From positions 62,001 through 126,000 of the forward strand of contig CANCER010000008.1 in assembly GCA_947375135.1 (NCBI GenBank): 64,000 nt of DNA, written 5' to 3'. The position numbers and the translations under genes were made by a program. Under the pieces are notes generated by a model. That model did no database searches. It was given only the letters and a program-made list of their open reading frames with translations, and was not told the origin of the DNA. Of this stretch, positions 11,906 to 21,855 are shown one piece after another (position 1 is the stretch's first letter; every line of letters starts with the position of its first letter). The DNA comes from Comamonadaceae bacterium (lineage in GTDB: Bacteria > Pseudomonadota > Gammaproteobacteria > Burkholderiales > Burkholderiaceae_C).

Positions 11906-13129
11906 ATGACGCAAAGAAAACTGCCCTCTGGTTTGCGCCCTGAAACCCTGGCCCTGCGCACCGCGCTGGAACCCAGCCAGTACGGTGAAAACTCCGAAGC
12001 CCTGTTTCTGACCAGCAGCTTCCTGCAGCCCGACGCGGCCACCGCTGCGCGCCGCTTTGCCATGGAAGAGGAGGGCTACACCTACACCCGTGTGGGCAAC
12101 CCGACTGTCTCCAGCATGGAAATGCGTCTGGCCGCCCTCGAAGGCACGGAGACTGCCGTAGCCACTGCCACCGGCATGGCCGCCATCCTGCTGCTGGGCA
12201 TGGGCGTGCTGCGCGCCGGTGACCACGTGATCTGCTCGCAATCGGTGTTTGGCTCGACCATTCGCCTGTTCTCGGGTGAATTCGGCAAGTTTGGCGTGGA
12301 AACCACCTATGTGCCGCAATCGGATGTGGCGGCCTGGGCTGCGGCCGTCAAGCCCAACACCAAGCTGCTGTTTGCCGAGACGCCGACCAACCCGCTGACG
12401 GACGTGTGCGACATCCAGGCGCTGGCCGACATCGCCCACCAGGCCGGTGCCCTGCTGGCGGTGGACAACTGCTTTGCCACGCCCATATTGCAAAAGCCCA
12501 CCGACATGGGCGCCGACTTTGTCATCCATTCCGGTACCAAGTACCTGGACGGCCAGGGCCGCGTCATGGCCGGTGCCATCTGCTGCAGCCAGAAGCACAA
12601 GGACGAGGTCTTTTTGCCCATCACCCGCACGGCCGGCATGGTGCTCGCGCCGTTCAATGCCTGGGTTGTGCTCAAGGGCATGGAGACGCTGGGCATCCGC
12701 ATGAAGGCGCATTGCGACAACGCGCTGGCACTGGCCACCTGGCTGGAAGCGCAGCCCGAAGTGGCGCGTGTCTATTACCCGGGCTTGAAGTCCCATGCCC
12801 AGCACGATTTGGCCATGCGCCAGCAGTCGGGGCTGGGCGGGCCGGTGGTGTCATTTGATGTGAAGGCGGCGAACCCGGAAGACGCACGCAAGCGCGCCTT
12901 CCACGTGATCGACAGCACCCTGGTGTGCTCCATCACCACCAACCTGGGTGACACCAAGACCACCATCTGCCATCCGGCTACCACTTCGCACGGCCGCCTG
13001 AGCGAAGCACAGCGCCAGGCAGCAGGCGTCAGCCAGGGCCTGATCCGCCTGGCCGTGGGCCTGGACCACATTGAAGACCTGAAGACCGACCTGCTGCGCG
13101 GCCTCGACAGCCTGAGCACCCTGAAATAA
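11906..13129 (+). CDS. metZ: O-succinylhomoserine sulfhydrylase
   Basis: PLP enzyme of the Cys/Met metabolism family that makes homocysteine directly from O-succinylhomoserine and sulfide. The PLP lysine lies in VIHSGTKYLDGQGR. Other family blocks are FLTSSFLQPDAATAARRF near residue 35 and LFAETPTNPLTDVCDI near residue 155. ATG 11906 gives 407 residues beginning MTQRKLPSGLRPETLALR; in-frame sequence upstream overlaps purF and is not homologous. Its position after purF supports MetZ over MetB, though the paralogues are hard to separate by eye. Its stop codon directly abuts the gltX start. Confidence 0.92.
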   Translation: MTQRKLPSGLRPETLALRTALEPSQYGENSEALFLTSSFLQPDAATAARRFAMEEEGYTYTRVGNPTVSSMEMRLAALEGTETAVATATGMAAILLLGMGVLRAGDHVICSQSVFGSTIRLFSGEFGKFGVETTYVPQSDVAAWAAAVKPNTKLLFAETPTNPLTDVCDIQALADIAHQAGALLAVDNCFATPILQKPTDMGADFVIHSGTKYLDGQGRVMAGAICCSQKHKDEVFLPITRTAGMVLAPFNAWVVLKGMETLGIRMKAHCDNALALATWLEAQPEVARVYYPGLKSHAQHDLAMRQQSGLGGPVVSFDVKAANPEDARKRAFHVIDSTLVCSITTNLGDTKTTICHPATTSHGRLSEAQRQAAGVSQGLIRLAVGLDHIEDLKTDLLRGLDSLSTLK

Positions 13130-14533
13130 ATGACCACCAAGACCCGCACCCGTTTCGCCCCGTCGCCCACCGGCTTTATCCACCTGGGCAACATCCGCTC
13201 GGCTCTGTACCCCTGGGCCTTTGCCCGCTCTACCGGCGGCGACTTCATTCTGCGCATTGAAGACACCGATGTGGAGCGTTCTACGCAAGCCGCGGTGGAC
13301 GTCATCCTCGAAGGCATGGCCTGGCTGGGCCTGGACCATGATGAAGGCCCGTTCTACCAGATGCAGCGCATGGACCGCTACAAGGAAGTGCTGGCGCAGA
13401 TGCAAGCCAAAGGCCTGGTCTACCCCTGCTACATGTCCATGGCCGAGCTCGACGCCCTGCGCGAGAAGCAGATGGCCAATAAAGAGAAGCCACGCTATGA
13501 CGGCACCTGGCGCCCCGAGCCCGGCAAGACCTTGCCCGCCATTCCCGAGGGCGTGAAGCCGGTGCTGCGCTTCAAGAACCCGCAGGGCGGTGTGGTCGCC
13601 TGGGACGACAAGGTCAAGGGCCATGTCGAGTTCAGCAACGACGAGCTCGACGATCTGGTGATTGCCAGGCCCGATGGCACCCCCACCTACAACTTCTGCG
13701 TGGTGGTAGACGACATGGACATGGCCATCACCCACGTCATCCGTGGCGATGACCATGTGAACAACACACCGCGCCAGATCAACATCTTCCGCGCCCTGGG
13801 TCAGGAGCCGCCGGTCTACGCCCATCTGCCCACCGTGCTCAATGAGCAGGGCGAGAAGATGAGCAAGCGCAACGGCGCCAAGCCCGTCACGCAATACGCG
13901 GCCGAAGGCTATCTGCCCGAGGCTATGGTGAATTACCTGGCGCGCCTGGGCTGGAGCCACGGCGATGACGAAATCTTTTCGCGCGAGCAATTCCTGCAAT
14001 GGTTCAACCTGGACCACCTGGGCCGCAGTGCAGCGCAGTTCGACGAAGCCAAGCTGCGTTGGGTGAACGCCCAGCACATGAAGGCCATGGGCGGTGAAGC
14101 CCTGGCGCCGCTGGTGGCTGCGCAATTGGCCAAGCGCGGCATTGAAACGGATGCGCGCCTGCCCCGACTGTGCGATCTGCTCAAAGACCGTTGCGACACC
14201 ACCGTGGCCCTGGCCGACTGGGTGGCGCGCTTCTATGACGATGTGCAGCCCGAGCCCGAGATGCTGGCCCAGCATGTGACCGATGCCGTCAAGCCTGCGT
14301 TGCAATTGCTGTCGAGCAAGTTATCCGCCTGTGCCTGGGACAAGGCCAGTATCGGCGCGGCGATCAAGGAAGTGCTGGCCGAGTGCGCCATGAAGATGCC
14401 GCAACTGGCCATGCCCGTGCGCGTGCTGGTGTTGGGCACACCGCAGACACCCTCGCTGGACGCTGTGCTGGAGTTGATGGAAAAAGAAAAAGTATTTGAG
14501 AGACTTGCCAAAAGCTCAATTTCCTCGCTATAA
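13130..14533 (+). CDS. gltX: Glutamyl-tRNA synthetase
   Basis: Class Ic aminoacyl-tRNA synthetase that charges tRNA-Glu. The first ATP signature is the HIGH variant HLGN in [18 protein letters not shown] (near residue 20); the second is KMSKR in [15 protein letters not shown] (near residue 245). The length of 467 residues is normal. The start codon follows directly on the metZ stop. The stop codon lies inside the -10 box of the promoter for the downstream tRNA cluster, which includes the tRNA-Glu this enzyme charges. Confidence 0.97.
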   Translation: MTTKTRTRFAPSPTGFIHLGNIRSALYPWAFARSTGGDFILRIEDTDVERSTQAAVDVILEGMAWLGLDHDEGPFYQMQRMDRYKEVLAQMQAKGLVYPCYMSMAELDALREKQMANKEKPRYDGTWRPEPGKTLPAIPEGVKPVLRFKNPQGGVVAWDDKVKGHVEFSNDELDDLVIARPDGTPTYNFCVVVDDMDMAITHVIRGDDHVNNTPRQINIFRALGQEPPVYAHLPTVLNEQGEKMSKRNGAKPVTQYAAEGYLPEAMVNYLARLGWSHGDDEIFSREQFLQWFNLDHLGRSAAQFDEAKLRWVNAQHMKAMGGEALAPLVAAQLAKRGIETDARLPRLCDLLKDRCDTTVALADWVARFYDDVQPEPEMLAQHVTDAVKPALQLLSSKLSACAWDKASIGAAIKEVLAECAMKMPQLAMPVRVLVLGTPQTPSLDAVLELMEKEKVFERLAKSSISSL

Positions 14534-14534
14534 T
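14505..14534 (+). promoter_or_regulatory. Sigma-70-type promoter for the tRNA cluster
   Basis: TTGCCA at 14505-14510 and a consensus TATAAT at 14529-14534 are separated by 18 bases, about 60 bp before tRNA-Ala. The -10 box overlaps the gltX stop codon. This gives the tRNA genes a strong promoter independent of the gltX operon. Confidence 0.7.
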
Positions 14535-14595
14535 TTGAGGCTCGGGAAATGCAAAAACTTCAAAAGAGTTGTTGCAGAAAACGTCAAAGTTTTTG

Positions 14596-14671
<76 letters not shown>

Positions 14672-14715
14672 ATTGACCGAGAAGAGTTAGTAGGTAACGG
14701 AAGTTCCAAGGTTTA

Positions 14716-14791
14716 GACCCCATCGTCTAGAGGCCTAGGACACTACCCTTTCACGGTAGGTACCGGGGTTCGAATCCCCGTGGGGTCGCCA
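14716..14791 (+). tRNA. tRNA-Glu (anticodon TTC)
   Basis: 76-nt cloverleaf with CCA encoded. The acceptor stem GACCCCA pairs with TGGGGTC. The anticodon stem CTACC/GGTAG encloses CTTTCAC, giving anticodon TTC. It lies 44 nt after tRNA-Ala and shortly downstream of gltX, the gene for its own synthetase. Confidence 0.97.
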
Positions 14792-14883
14792 AGTTTTGCA
14801 GCGATGCATCGCAAGGCACAAGTTGAAAACGGTCTTTCGCAAGAAAGATTCTTGGTTCGCAAGAGCAGAAGTTTTCACTACCA

Positions 14884-14960
14884 GGAGTGGTAGTTCAGTT
14901 GGTTAGAATACCGGCCTGTCACGCCGGGGGTCGCGGGTTCGAGTCCCGTCCGCTCCGCCA
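14884..14960 (+). tRNA. tRNA-Asp (anticodon GTC)
   Basis: 77-nt cloverleaf with CCA encoded. The acceptor stem pairs GGAGTGG with CCGCTCC (one G-T pair). The anticodon stem CCGGC/GCCGG encloses CTGTCAC, giving anticodon GTC. Third gene of the Ala-Glu-Asp cluster. Confidence 0.97.
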
Positions 14961-14970
14961 AAATTGGAAA

Positions 14971-14999
14971 GCCACCAGTCGCAAGAATGGTGGCTTTTT
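14971..14999 (+). terminator. Rho-independent terminator after the tRNA cluster
   Basis: A perfect 7-bp stem, GCCACCA (14971-14977) with TGGTGGC (14988-14994), is followed directly by five Ts. It starts 11 bases after the CCA end of tRNA-Asp and closes the tRNA transcript. Confidence 0.88.
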
Positions 15000-15195
15000 C
15001 AATTTCTGCGATGCACAGAAATTCCCGTTTTTCTCCATGGTGCTGCTGCCCGGGGCATGGCCTGCAACCTGACTCACTTTCCCGCAGCGACCATTTCTCG
15101 CCAGATGGCGGAAATCAGCCATCGTGTACACGATTTTGCAGACCAGGCGCCCGCATAAGAATTTCAGCCGCATGCACGGCTACCCGCGCGCGTTC

Positions 15196-15549
15196 CTACC
15201 GGTGGGGTGTGGCGTCACCCGGAGGGTACTTTTGTGCGTTCGTTGCCAATTTGTGCTTTACGGCCTCGTTCAGATCGACACCCAGCACACTGGACAACCG
15301 GACCAGATAGAGCAGAACGTCTGCGAGTTCGTCTCTCACCGCCCTGGCTGTTTCAGCTGCGGTGGCGACGGACATCGACTCCGCCTCAGAGCACCATTGA
15401 AACAGCTCCACCAATTCACCTACCTCGCCGGTAAGCGCCATGGCCAGGTTCTTCGGGGAGTGGAATTTTTGCCAGTCGCGTTCATCGGCAAAGGTCTGCA
15501 AGGCCGCCTCCAGCGCTGCAGTGTCAATGATTTTTTTGTCTGCATTCAT
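15196..15549 (-). CDS. MazG-like nucleotide pyrophosphohydrolase
   Basis: 117-residue all-alpha NTP pyrophosphatase of the MazG-like/dCTPase (RS21-C6) type, expected to hydrolyse non-canonical or excess (d)NTPs to NMP and pyrophosphate. The metal-binding motifs are GEVGELVELFQW (ExxE) and DELADVLLYLVRL (ExxD). I chose ATG 15549, with GGAG about 9 bases upstream, over GTG 15558. Short single-domain members such as this do not carry the RNase activity of the MazEF system despite the name. It stands alone between the tRNA terminator and an SDR gene on the same strand. Confidence 0.88.
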   Translation of the reverse strand: MNADKKIIDTAALEAALQTFADERDWQKFHSPKNLAMALTGEVGELVELFQWCSEAESMSVATAAETARAVRDELADVLLYLVRLSSVLGVDLNEAVKHKLATNAQKYPPGDATPHR

Positions 15550-15625
15550 GCCGGTCACTCCACGGGGTTTTCAAAATGTAGAGGGTTCGCACGCGCCCGA
15601 ATAGGACCCTGTGAGAGCCACGGCG

Positions 15626-16327
15626 CTACCACGGTATTTCCCGGCCTTGGTAGTCCACAAAATGGGCGCCCTGGCGGGGCTGCAGTCCCCGCAGGGCTGC
15701 CAGCATACCGGCCACAGAATCAGCCGGTTCCAGAAGCTGGCTGATACCGGCAGAAAAGGGTCGCGATAGTTCCGATCGCACGGTGCCGGGTTGCAGCGCA
15801 ACGACCCGCAACAGCACATTTTTGCGCTGCAGTTCAATCGCCGCGGTCTGCAGCAACATGTTCAGGGCTGCCTTGGATGCACGGTAGCTGTACCAGCCAC
15901 CCTTGTGGTTGTCGGTGATACTGCCCACGCGGGCCGACAGCTTGGCATAAATGCTGGGGCCTGGAGCCAGCAAAGGTGCGAAATGGCGCAGCACCATCAC
16001 GGGTCCGATTGCATTCAGTTGAAACGCCTTGGCAAGCTCCTCGGGCTGCAGCGTGGCCAGTGACTTTTCAGGCCCTTTTCCGTCGATGTTCAACGCGCCG
16101 GTGGCATCCACCATGAGGTGGTAAGGGCCGGCTGCCGCACTGGCGCCCGCCTGCATCGCGATGCTGCGCTCATCCGACAGATCAAAACCGCTGCAGTGGG
16201 CACGGGAAACCTGTTGCACGTGGACGCATCGCGCATCTTGCAGCAATGCGCTGGTGAAGGCCTGGCCGATTGCACCACTTGCGCCTATCACCAGTGCCCG
16301 GTAGTCATGCTCAAAAAGTATATTCAT
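15626..16327 (-). CDS. SDR-family oxidoreductase (CsgA-like)
   Basis: 233-residue short-chain dehydrogenase. The N-terminal cofactor motif is ALVIGASGAIGQAF (GxxxGxG), and the catalytic Tyr and Lys are in YSYRASKAALNM near residue 150. AKLSARVGSITDN holds the Ser region. The absence of extra domains and the FEHDYRALVIGASG start resemble the CsgA/cell-cell-signalling subgroup of SDRs. Substrate is not predictable. It lies 76 bp downstream of the MazG-like gene start on the same strand. Confidence 0.85.
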   Translation of the reverse strand: MNILFEHDYRALVIGASGAIGQAFTSALLQDARCVHVQQVSRAHCSGFDLSDERSIAMQAGASAAAGPYHLMVDATGALNIDGKGPEKSLATLQPEELAKAFQLNAIGPVMVLRHFAPLLAPGPSIYAKLSARVGSITDNHKGGWYSYRASKAALNMLLQTAAIELQRKNVLLRVVALQPGTVRSELSRPFSAGISQLLEPADSVAGMLAALRGLQPRQGAHFVDYQGREIPW

Positions 16328-16441
16328 CAGAGCAATTTACCACTGCCCCTCAGCGTTTTGGCCCTCTGCGGAGGAACGACCGACTTTCGGACCGCACCGG
16401 CTTCCGCGTTTCCACAATGTGACTTGGCACCCTCACAGTGG

Positions 16442-16691
16442 GCCACCCGGTTTTTTGGAAAGCCAGAGGCGGCTGATCTCCTTGTCAATTTGTCCTTGGA
16501 TGCCGGTGTGAACTATATTGCCACGGCCAACCGCAGCCCAGGCCGCCGGAGCAACTGACGGACAATCCGGCAGCGTCAGCACGCGCATGGCCCGCAGCGC
16601 ACTTGCGATACTGCAGGACGTGAGCAAGCCGGCGCGGGAATACCCGGGCAGGATGCCCGCGATGCTAGGGCAGTACCGTTCCAAGCCCCCG
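16442..16691 (+). pseudogene. Internally deleted aldo/keto reductase remnant
   Basis: Two pieces of an aldo/keto reductase can be read here in different frames. The first (16442-16558) translates to FGKPEAADLLVNLSLDAGVNYI and then ATANRSPGRRSN, matching the family N-terminal block LVDIALDAGVNxxDTADVYxxGRSE but with the catalytic Asp and Tyr lost. The second (16599-16691) reads LQDVSKPAREYPGRM and resembles the family C-terminus LPPEYPGWM. About 250 central residues are missing. The rest of the 456-bp stretch 16328-16783 holds nothing else I recognise beyond the helicase ribosome site. Confidence 0.6.
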
Positions 16692-16783
16692 GTAAAAAAG
16701 CTGAGGCTCTTTCCCTATTCGCCAGTGATAGAACAGTGCTTGCATGCAGCCTGACGACAGGCTCATTTCACCAAAGGGAACCC

Positions 16784-18883
16784 ATGACGGCAGCGCCGCA
16801 ATTTCGTCCGAAAAATATCATTCCTTCAAAGCAACAGACCGCATTACAAACCAGCAGCAGCCTGTCGATCCTGGTCAACGCCAACGCCGGTGCAGCCAAA
16901 ACCACCAGCCTTGCGCTCAAGGTGGCCGAGGTGCTGGAGTCGCAGCGGCAAAGGACGGGGCGGTACCGGCCCAGGGAAATCCTGACGCTGACCTATACCG
17001 ACGTCTCCCGGCTGGCCTTCAGGCGTGCGCTGGAGAAGATTGGCGTGCCTGCCGTGGTGGTCAAGGAACTCTGGGTCAGCACCTTCGATGCATTTGCGAT
17101 TGACCTGCTCAGCGAGCCGGAGGGCGGCCGCGCCCCGGTGCGGAAAGCGCCCGAAGCGCTCAAGGATGCGATTGTGCAGAGCCTGGTCCAGGTGCGCGAG
17201 CGTGCGGAGCAACGAGGTGACGGCCACATCCACATGCCAAGCGATGAAAACAGCGGTTTTTTCGAGCACTTCATCCGGGAGAGTTTGCGCATCAAGGGCA
17301 AGATGGTGCTGCCCAAGGCGCGCTGGCTGAACGAACCGCTGGACCGCTTGCTGGCCGCGAACAGTGGAGAAGACTACACCCTGCTGAAAGTTCTGCAGCG
17401 TTTTGAGCGCCTGCGCCGTCCTTCGGATGAAGAGCTGCCCTTGTTCCGTTCCCCGGGGGACGCCACTTACGATCTGGCCGACACCCTCGGGGACATGTCA
17501 GAGGCCATGCCGCAAGCCCTGTTCTCCCGCTGGCCCTGCGCGCTGCAACTGCTGTGTGTCGACGAGTTCCATGACATGAACGAGGCCATGTTCACCATCC
17601 TGCGGCGCCTGCTGGAAAGCAACCCGCAGGCTGCCTTTTGCGGCGTGGGGGACCCCGATCAGGTGCTGCACCAAACGGCCGGCGCCGAGCCCCAGTTCAT
17701 GGATCCGGCCTTCTTCGTGCAGCAGACCGGGCGCCCGACCACCGTCATGTACCTGCCGGGTTCCTACCGGTTTTCGGCCAGTCTGGCGGAACTGGCGGGC
17801 AACCTGGCTGCCAAGCACTACGCGTCCTTTGCCCAGCGCGAGACCCTGGTGCAGCCCTTCTTTTATGCGGCGCCGCTGGAGTGCGCCCAGAAAATCGTGG
17901 AAGAGGCCCTGGACTGGCAGCGCCAGGGCAGGGCCATGAACCAGTTCGTCGTCTTGCTGCGCCACCCCCACCAATCGGTGCTGCTGGAAAACTTCCTGCT
18001 GGAGCAGGCCATTCCCTACCGCACCTACCCCTTTCCCACCTATCTGCACCGGCCCGAAGTGCTGATGGTGCGGGCCTTGCTCGCGGCCTCGCACCCGGAT
18101 TTTGATCTGGTGTCCAGCCCCGAGGCCCGCCACCGCCTGGTGCAAGCCGTGGTCGACTTCGCCGAAGTGACTTTGGATTTCTCAGAGAGCGAAACAGAAA
18201 CGCAGGACGAACGCCTGCGCTTTGCACTGCAGGAGATCCTGCACGATCAGGCCTTGTTGGGCACCTTTCTCAAGCGACAAATCATCGCCAAGGCCGACCC
18301 CGCCATCCGCCGCCGCCTGGAGGCGGCCATGGACGTGGCCGCGACCCACCCGGGCGACGGCATGCTGGACGCCATGCTGTTGGCGCTCGACATGCCGGGC
18401 CTGGCAAGCCACCGCTGGGTGGAACGCCAGCGCTGCGCCGATGCCGTGGCGCACCTGGAGGGTTTGCAACAGGCGGCGCTGATTTTTAACAGCGCTGCCG
18501 ACTTTTTCCGCCACGTCAATGCATTGGAACTGTCGTATGAAGAGCTGCGTGCCGGCAAGGCGCAAAAAACCTCACTCATCCTGTCTGACATCCCGAGCGT
18601 CAAAGGCCTGGAATTTGAGCGCGTGGTTATTCCCTTTATCGAGCGCGGTGAGTTTCCGGCGGACAACGGCGGCACGCTGGATGACGAGCGCAATCTGATG
18701 TATGTCGCCATGACACGCTGCAGCCACTCGCTCACACTGATGTTCAGCCAGAAGCGCCCCAGCGCCTTTGAGGAAGCGATGCTGTCTGCCAGTGGCACAT
18801 CCCACACCGCCGCCATGCTGGAGTTGCCCGGGCCCCGCCCGGAATTCAGTCCAGCGATCCGGTGCAAACCGCCGCTGTCTTGA
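16784..18883 (+). CDS. UvrD/Rep-like superfamily 1 helicase with divergent motifs
   Basis: 699-residue SF1A helicase-like protein. Motif order is intact: I ANAGAAKTTS near residue 37, Ia LTLTYTDVSRLAFRRAL, II CVDEFHDMNEAM near 260, III GVGDPDQVLH, IV VVLLRHPHQSVLLENF, V SVKGLEFERVVIP near 605 and VI NLMYVAMTRCSHSLTL. The Walker A loop departs from AGAGSGKT by Asn and Ala in two Gly positions, and motif II has DEFHD instead of DEFQD. I chose ATG 16784, with AAAGGGA just before it. It has no nuclease domain and is not next to recBCD/addAB genes. Role unknown; repair or element-defence functions are both possible. Confidence 0.85.
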   Translation: MTAAPQFRPKNIIPSKQQTALQTSSSLSILVNANAGAAKTTSLALKVAEVLESQRQRTGRYRPREILTLTYTDVSRLAFRRALEKIGVPAVVVKELWVSTFDAFAIDLLSEPEGGRAPVRKAPEALKDAIVQSLVQVRERAEQRGDGHIHMPSDENSGFFEHFIRESLRIKGKMVLPKARWLNEPLDRLLAANSGEDYTLLKVLQRFERLRRPSDEELPLFRSPGDATYDLADTLGDMSEAMPQALFSRWPCALQLLCVDEFHDMNEAMFTILRRLLESNPQAAFCGVGDPDQVLHQTAGAEPQFMDPAFFVQQTGRPTTVMYLPGSYRFSASLAELAGNLAAKHYASFAQRETLVQPFFYAAPLECAQKIVEEALDWQRQGRAMNQFVVLLRHPHQSVLLENFLLEQAIPYRTYPFPTYLHRPEVLMVRALLAASHPDFDLVSSPEARHRLVQAVVDFAEVTLDFSESETETQDERLRFALQEILHDQALLGTFLKRQIIAKADPAIRRRLEAAMDVAATHPGDGMLDAMLLALDMPGLASHRWVERQRCADAVAHLEGLQQAALIFNSAADFFRHVNALELSYEELRAGKAQKTSLILSDIPSVKGLEFERVVIPFIERGEFPADNGGTLDDERNLMYVAMTRCSHSLTLMFSQKRPSAFEEAMLSASGTSHTAAMLELPGPRPEFSPAIRCKPPLS

Positions 18884-18898
18884 AGTGGGCCCAAGGGC

Positions 18899-19696
18899 TT
18901 ATGTGCCGCTCCAGCGCGGCGCGCGCTTCTCGCCAAAGGCGCGCGGGCCTTCTTTCGCATCGTCGGAACGCAGCATCGCGTTGTAGCTTGGGATGCTGCC
19001 GCTGCGCATCGTCTGGTAGGCCTGTGCCACGGTCTGGCCCTCGGTTTCACGCAGGACTTCTTTCACGCAAGCCAGTGCCAGCGGCGCGTTTTGCACGATG
19101 TTGGCCGCCATCTCCTGCGCGGTTTGCATTAACACTTGCGCGGGTACCACCTGGTTGACCAGACCCCAGCGCGCAGCCTCTTGTGCGGTCATGCGCCGTC
19201 CGGTGAGCAGCAACTCGGTGGCAATGGCGCGCGGCAGGCGGCGCGGCAGGCGTTGCAAGCCGCCCGAGTCCGCCACCATGCCCAGCTTGACTTCAGGCAG
19301 GGCGAACTCCACGTGGTCGGCGGCGATGACCAGGTCGGCCGCCAAAGCCAGCTCAAAGCCACCGCCAAAGGCCAGGCCGTTGACCGCCGCGATGACGGGT
19401 TTGCTCAGGCTGAAGAATTCGGTCAGCCCGGCAAAGCCACCGGGGCCGTGGTCGGCGTTGATGGCCTCGCCTTCGGTTGCGGCACCCAGGTCCCAGCCGG
19501 CCGAGAAGAAGCGCCCGCTGCCGGTGAGGATGGCCACCCGCAGCGCCGGGTCATCCTGCAACAACTTGAATGCGGCATAGAGCGCACGGCTGGTGGCCAC
19601 GTTGATGGCATTGGCCTTGGGCCGGTCCAGGGTGATGGTCAGCACACCGTTCGCGATGTCGGTACGCACGGCGGTGCTGCTTGGGGTGTCGGTCAT
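18899..19696 (-). CDS. Enoyl-CoA hydratase/isomerase-family protein
   Basis: 265-residue crotonase-fold enzyme, probably hydrating an enoyl-CoA. The oxyanion-hole and CoA segments are [19 protein letters not shown] near residue 105 and [22 protein letters not shown] near residue 130. One active-site Glu position appears as Glu in LPEVKLG, while the second falls at DSGGLQRLP, so hydratase versus isomerase or hydrolase is uncertain. It overlaps the preceding acyl-CoA synthetase gene by an ATGA (19693-19696), so it is the last gene of a translationally coupled operon. Confidence 0.85.
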   Translation of the reverse strand: MTDTPSSTAVRTDIANGVLTITLDRPKANAINVATSRALYAAFKLLQDDPALRVAILTGSGRFFSAGWDLGAATEGEAINADHGPGGFAGLTEFFSLSKPVIAAVNGLAFGGGFELALAADLVIAADHVEFALPEVKLGMVADSGGLQRLPRRLPRAIATELLLTGRRMTAQEAARWGLVNQVVPAQVLMQTAQEMAANIVQNAPLALACVKEVLRETEGQTVAQAYQTMRSGSIPSYNAMLRSDDAKEGPRAFGEKRAPRWSGT

Positions 19697-21855
19697 GGGG
19701 CGGTGTCCGGTAAAAAGTGGATGAGGGCGTCTACGGCCAGCACACCGCTGCCAAGGGGCAAAACCAGGATCGGGTTGACGTCGAGTTCAAGCACGTGGTG
19801 GGCATGGGCCTGCGCGTAGGCGGCGATGGCCGCCACCGCATCGACCAGTGCATCCACGTCGCCCCTGGTTTTGCTGCGGTAGCCGTTCAGCAGCGGCCAG
19901 GTTTGCAATCCCTGCAAGGCCGCGTGAATGTCGCCGCGGTTCACCGGCAGCAACAGCGTGGCCGTGTCCTGCAGCAACTCCACCAGAATGCCGCCGGCAC
20001 CTAGGGTCAGAGCCAGGCCGAACTGGTCGTCGCGGTGGATGCCCACAATGATTTCGGCCACCCCATCGGTGGCCATTTGTTCGACCAGAAACGCGTCCGA
20101 CAAATGCACCATGGAGGCTACTGCAGTCTGCACTTCACCCGCGTTTCTGAGATGGAGCTTGACGCCGCCGGCCTCGGTCTTGTGGGCCAATGTGTCTGAC
20201 ACCGCTTTCACCACCACCGGGTAGCCCAGTGCATCGGCGGCGGCGGCGGCTTCGTGCGCGGGCACACACCGCCCTTGCGGGATGGGCAGGCCGAAGGCCT
20301 GCAGGGCCTGCTTGGCAGCCACTTCGTTGAGCATCTGGTTGCCGGCCGCAGGGGCCGCAATCGCGGGCGACGTGGTTGCCAGGCCGGGGGTGGGCGTGCG
20401 TACTGCACTTCCCGCCACAGGCAGCAACTGTTGCCAGCGGGCCTGGGCAGCACCGATACACGCTGCATGCGCAATCGCCCGCATGCAGTCGGCCGTGCCC
20501 TGCATGGGCGCAATGCCCTGTGCCAACAGGTCAAGGCCCACGCCATCGGGCAGGCCTTCGGGCAGGGAGCTCAGCACCACGGCTGCAGCACCGGTTTGCT
20601 GTTGCGCGGCCACAAAGGCGTCCAATGTGGTCTGCCAGCTGCTGCCATCGCAGCGGTCGGCACGCGGGAAGTCCAGCACCAAGACCTGCGCGTCAAAGCC
20701 GCAGTCCATCATGCCGGCAAAGCACTCGGTCTGCGCTGCCAGATCGCCCCAGATGTAGGTGTGGTAATCCAGCGGGTTGGCCACCGTGACCTTCTCACCC
20801 AATACTTGAAGAAGACGGTCCTGCGCGGCGGGCGGCAGATCCGGCAGGGTCAGGCCGTGCGTCTGCGCCAGGTCTGCTACCAGCGAGGCTTCGCCGCCGG
20901 AACAACTGGCCGAGACGATACGCCGGCCTGGGAGTGCACCATGCACATGCAGGAATTTGAGCGTCTCCAGCAACGTGGAAACATCGAACACGCGAGCCAC
21001 GCCGCAGCGCGCAAACAGTGCGTCATACAGCTTGTCCGGCCCGGCCAGCGAACTGGTGTGGCTCATGGTGGTGCGCGCACCCAGCTCGGAGCTGCCGGCC
21101 TTGAGTGCGACCAGCGGCACGCGCCTCTGAAGCGCTTTGAGGGCCACACGCGAGAACGCGGCCACATCGTCCAGCCCTTCAATGTGCAGGCCGATGGCCG
21201 TCACGCGCGGGTCGTCCAGCAGCGCGTCGATCAGGGCGTCCATGCTGTCGCCGGCCTTGTTGCCCACGGTGATCAGATAGGCCAGGGGCAGGGCGCGGCG
21301 CTGCATGGTCAGGTTCAGGCCGATATTGCCGCTTTGCGTGATGATGGCCACGCCGCGCTCAACGCGTTGCCCGCCGTGTTGGTCCGGCCACAGCGCCACG
21401 CCGTCCAGGTAATTCAGCAGCCCATAGCAGTTGGGGCCTATCAGCGCCATGTCGCCCGCGGCCGCCACCAGCGCCTGTTGCAGGGCCACACCCCCGCCAC
21501 CGACTTCGGCAAAGCCGGAGGCGTAGCCGATGGCACCACCGGCGCCGCGTGCTGCCAATTGCCGCACCACCTCCACCGTGGCCTCTGCGGGCACGGCGAT
21601 AAAGGCGGCGTCGGGCGCGGCGGGCAGGGACGCCACATCGGCAAAGCAGGGCAAGCCCTCCATTTCCGCGCGCGTGGGATGCACCGGCCAGAGAGCGCCC
21701 GTGTAGCCCAGCTTGCGGCATTGGCGAATGACCTCGGCGGCGGCCTTGCCGCCCAACACGGCGATGCTGCGCGGCGAGAGCAGACGCTGCAGGTGCACGG
21801 AGTCGGCAAGCGGGTTGGCGGCGATGGGTGCGCCAGCGTCTTGCGGCCTTGTCAT
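19693..21855 (-). CDS. Acetate--CoA ligase family protein (ADP-forming acyl-CoA synthetase)
   Basis: 720-residue single-chain NDP-forming acyl-CoA synthetase. Domain order is a CoA-binding Rossmann domain (about 25-120, [17 protein letters not shown]), succinyl-CoA-ligase-like domains with the candidate phospho-His in [10 protein letters not shown] near residue 265, and a C-terminal ATP-grasp domain (about 500-720) containing [23 protein letters not shown]. It would activate a carboxylic acid to its CoA ester at the expense of ATP to ADP. I chose ATG 21855, which overlaps the acyl-CoA dehydrogenase stop as ATGA; longer readings lie inside that gene. Context suggests activation of a betaine-type acid, but this is inference. 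Confidence 0.87.
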   Translation of the reverse strand: MTRPQDAGAPIAANPLADSVHLQRLLSPRSIAVLGGKAAAEVIRQCRKLGYTGALWPVHPTRAEMEGLPCFADVASLPAAPDAAFIAVPAEATVEVVRQLAARGAGGAIGYASGFAEVGGGGVALQQALVAAAGDMALIGPNCYGLLNYLDGVALWPDQHGGQRVERGVAIITQSGNIGLNLTMQRRALPLAYLITVGNKAGDSMDALIDALLDDPRVTAIGLHIEGLDDVAAFSRVALKALQRRVPLVALKAGSSELGARTTMSHTSSLAGPDKLYDALFARCGVARVFDVSTLLETLKFLHVHGALPGRRIVSASCSGGEASLVADLAQTHGLTLPDLPPAAQDRLLQVLGEKVTVANPLDYHTYIWGDLAAQTECFAGMMDCGFDAQVLVLDFPRADRCDGSSWQTTLDAFVAAQQQTGAAAVVLSSLPEGLPDGVGLDLLAQGIAPMQGTADCMRAIAHAACIGAAQARWQQLLPVAGSAVRTPTPGLATTSPAIAAPAAGNQMLNEVAAKQALQAFGLPIPQGRCVPAHEAAAAADALGYPVVVKAVSDTLAHKTEAGGVKLHLRNAGEVQTAVASMVHLSDAFLVEQMATDGVAEIIVGIHRDDQFGLALTLGAGGILVELLQDTATLLLPVNRGDIHAALQGLQTWPLLNGYRSKTRGDVDALVDAVAAIAAYAQAHAHHVLELDVNPILVLPLGSGVLAVDALIHFLPDTAP

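Noticed and set aside
14887-15072. Plus-strand frame with GGRGFESRPLR
   Set aside because: Translation of tRNA-Asp itself, a common annotation artefact.
14919-15173. Minus-strand reading frame ending SGRDSNPRPPA
   Set aside because: This is the well-known false protein from the antisense of tRNA-Asp; the frame overlaps the tRNA and its terminator.
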